Shown here in pieces: positions 6,466 through 8,530 of a DNA stretch of 8,530 nucleotides. The stretch covers positions 1-8,530 of the forward strand of contig PKQR01000097.1 of assembly GCA_017578085.1 (NCBI GenBank), read 5' to 3'. Positions within the stretch are counted from its first letter, which is position 1, and each line of letters begins with the position of its first letter. The DNA comes from Bacillota bacterium. Lineage in GTDB: Bacteria > Bacillota > Limnochordia > Limnochordales > ZCTH02-B6. The position numbers were made by a program, and so were the translations under genes. The notes below the pieces were generated by a model. The model saw only the letters and a program-made list of their open reading frames with translations. It had not been told where the DNA came from and ran no database searches.

Positions 6466-6511
6466 GTAGGCTGGCGCGCCCGAACTGTGAACTGGTGTCC
6501 TTCTGGCCTCC

Positions 6512-7471
6512 TTACACCTCAAACAGCTTGCTCACGGAAATCTCCTCAAAGATGCGCCGGATAGCCTCGGCAAACAGCGGAGCGATGGACAGCACGCGGA
6601 TCTTGGGCACCCGCTTGTGCACCGGCAACGGGATCGTGTTGGTCACCACGATCTCCTTGATGGGCGACGCCTGCAGCCGCTCGGCCCCGGGGTCCGACAG
6701 CACCGGGTGCGTGGCGCAGGCGTACACTTCCTTGGCCCCGTGCTCAAGCAGCGCCTCGGCCGCCTGGACCAGCGTGCCGCCGGTGTCGACAATGTCGTCG
6801 ATCAAGATGGCGGATTTGCCCTGCACGTCGCCGATGACGTGCATCACTTCGGCCACGTTGGGCTGAGGCCGGCGCTTGTCGATTATCGCCAGGGGCGCCC
6901 CGAGCCGCTGGGACAGCTCGCGCGCCCGGGCGACGCCGCCCACGTCGGGCGAGACGACCACCACGTCGTCCAAGCCCTTCTTGGCAAAGTAGTCAGCCAT
7001 GATGGGCAAGGCCTTGAGGTTGTCCACCGGGATGTCAAAGAAACCCTGGATCTGCCCGGCGTGCAGGTCCATGGTCAGGACCCGGTCAGCGCCCGCTGCG
7101 GTCAGGAGGTTGGCGACCAGCTTGGCCACGATGGGGTCGCGGGGCTGGGTCTTGCGGTCTTGCCGGGCGTAGCCGTAGTACGGGATGACGGCGGCGATGG
7201 AAGCGGCCGACGCCCGTCGGAGCGCGTCGATCATGATCAAAAGCTCCATCAGGTTCGCGTCGGCAGGCGAGCACGTCGGCTGGATGACAAACACTTCGGC
7301 GCCCCGCACCGTCTCCCCGATGCGCAGGTTAATCTCTCCGTCACGGAACCGGCCCACCACCGCGTCGCCCAGCGGCAACTCCAGGTAGTCACAGATCTCC
7401 CGCGCCAGCTCGGGGTGGGCCGTGCCCGTGAACACCTTGATCTTCTTGTGGCTGACGGACGTCACACGCAT
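6512..7471 (-). CDS. prs: Ribose-phosphate pyrophosphokinase (PRPP synthetase, class I)
   Basis: The enzyme makes 5-phosphoribosyl 1-diphosphate from ribose 5-phosphate and ATP, the precursor for purines, pyrimidines, NAD, histidine and tryptophan. The product has 319 residues, the usual length (about 315-317). Visible motifs are KIKVFTGTAHPELA at the N-terminus, FRDGE (42-46) and YARQDRK (101-107) for ATP, the metal-binding signature MDLHAGQIQGFFDIP (134-148), the flexible-loop DKRRP (198-202), and the ribose-phosphate loop IDDIVDTGGTL (224-234). The frame stays open for 76 codons upstream, but that stretch overlaps glmU and looks like shadow sequence. I therefore chose the ATG at 7471, 4 nt after the glmU stop. 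The AGGAGG site lies inside the last glmU codons, suggesting translational coupling in a glmU-prs operon, as in B. subtilis. Confidence 0.97.
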   Translation of the reverse strand: MRVTSVSHKKIKVFTGTAHPELAREICDYLELPLGDAVVGRFRDGEINLRIGETVRGAEVFVIQPTCSPADANLMELLIMIDALRRASAASIAAVIPYYGYARQDRKTQPRDPIVAKLVANLLTAAGADRVLTMDLHAGQIQGFFDIPVDNLKALPIMADYFAKKGLDDVVVVSPDVGGVARARELSQRLGAPLAIIDKRRPQPNVAEVMHVIGDVQGKSAILIDDIVDTGGTLVQAAEALLEHGAKEVYACATHPVLSDPGAERLQASPIKEIVVTNTIPLPVHKRVPKIRVLSIAPLFAEAIRRIFEEISVSKLFEV

Positions 7472-7475
7472 CTTT

Positions 7476-8530
<1,055 letters not shown>

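Noticed and set aside
5117..6469. A 450-codon plus-strand open frame over pth and rplY
   Set aside because: It is the antisense shadow of two well-supported genes, with no recognisable domains.

Overview
The window is a GC-rich chromosomal block of conserved bacterial housekeeping genes. The order glmU - prs - rplY(ctc) - pth - mfd - spoVT, all on the minus strand, is the order known from Bacillus subtilis and relatives. SpoVT is a regulator of endospore formation. The gene order, SpoVT and the strong GC bias together suggest a high-GC, spore-forming member of the Bacillota (a Symbiobacterium-, Thermaerobacter- or Limnochorda-like lineage). The exact lineage cannot be fixed from this sequence.

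Layout from right to left, in the direction of transcription: the 3' two-thirds or more of glmU runs in from the right edge (7476-8530). prs (6512-7471) follows after 4 nt. A 177-nt gap with a palindrome and a possible promoter leads to rplY (5708-6334). pth (5120-5701) begins 6 nt after the rplY stop, apparently with a CTG start codon. A 248-nt gap (4872-5119) holds a good sigma-A-type promoter, a GC-rich hairpin and a possible 18-codon leader ORF. Then come the large mfd gene (1044-4871) and spoVT (435-989). At the left edge the 3' end of a MazG-type gene (1-257) reads the other way and converges on spoVT. A strong hairpin (374-407) lies between them.

The genes serve cell-envelope precursor synthesis (GlmU), nucleotide precursor supply (Prs), translation (bL25, Pth), transcription-coupled repair (Mfd), sporulation control (SpoVT) and nucleotide-pool cleaning (MazG). 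They share a conserved neighbourhood rather than one pathway.

I see no mobile element, CRISPR array, tRNA, rRNA or unknown defence-like system. The points worth a second look are the apparent CTG start of pth, an 85-residue low-complexity insertion in domain 3 of Mfd, the structured leader in front of mfd where B. subtilis carries fin (yabK), a palindrome with a sigma-B-like promoter match before rplY, and the inverted mazG. No stretch over 300 bases lacks a gene.
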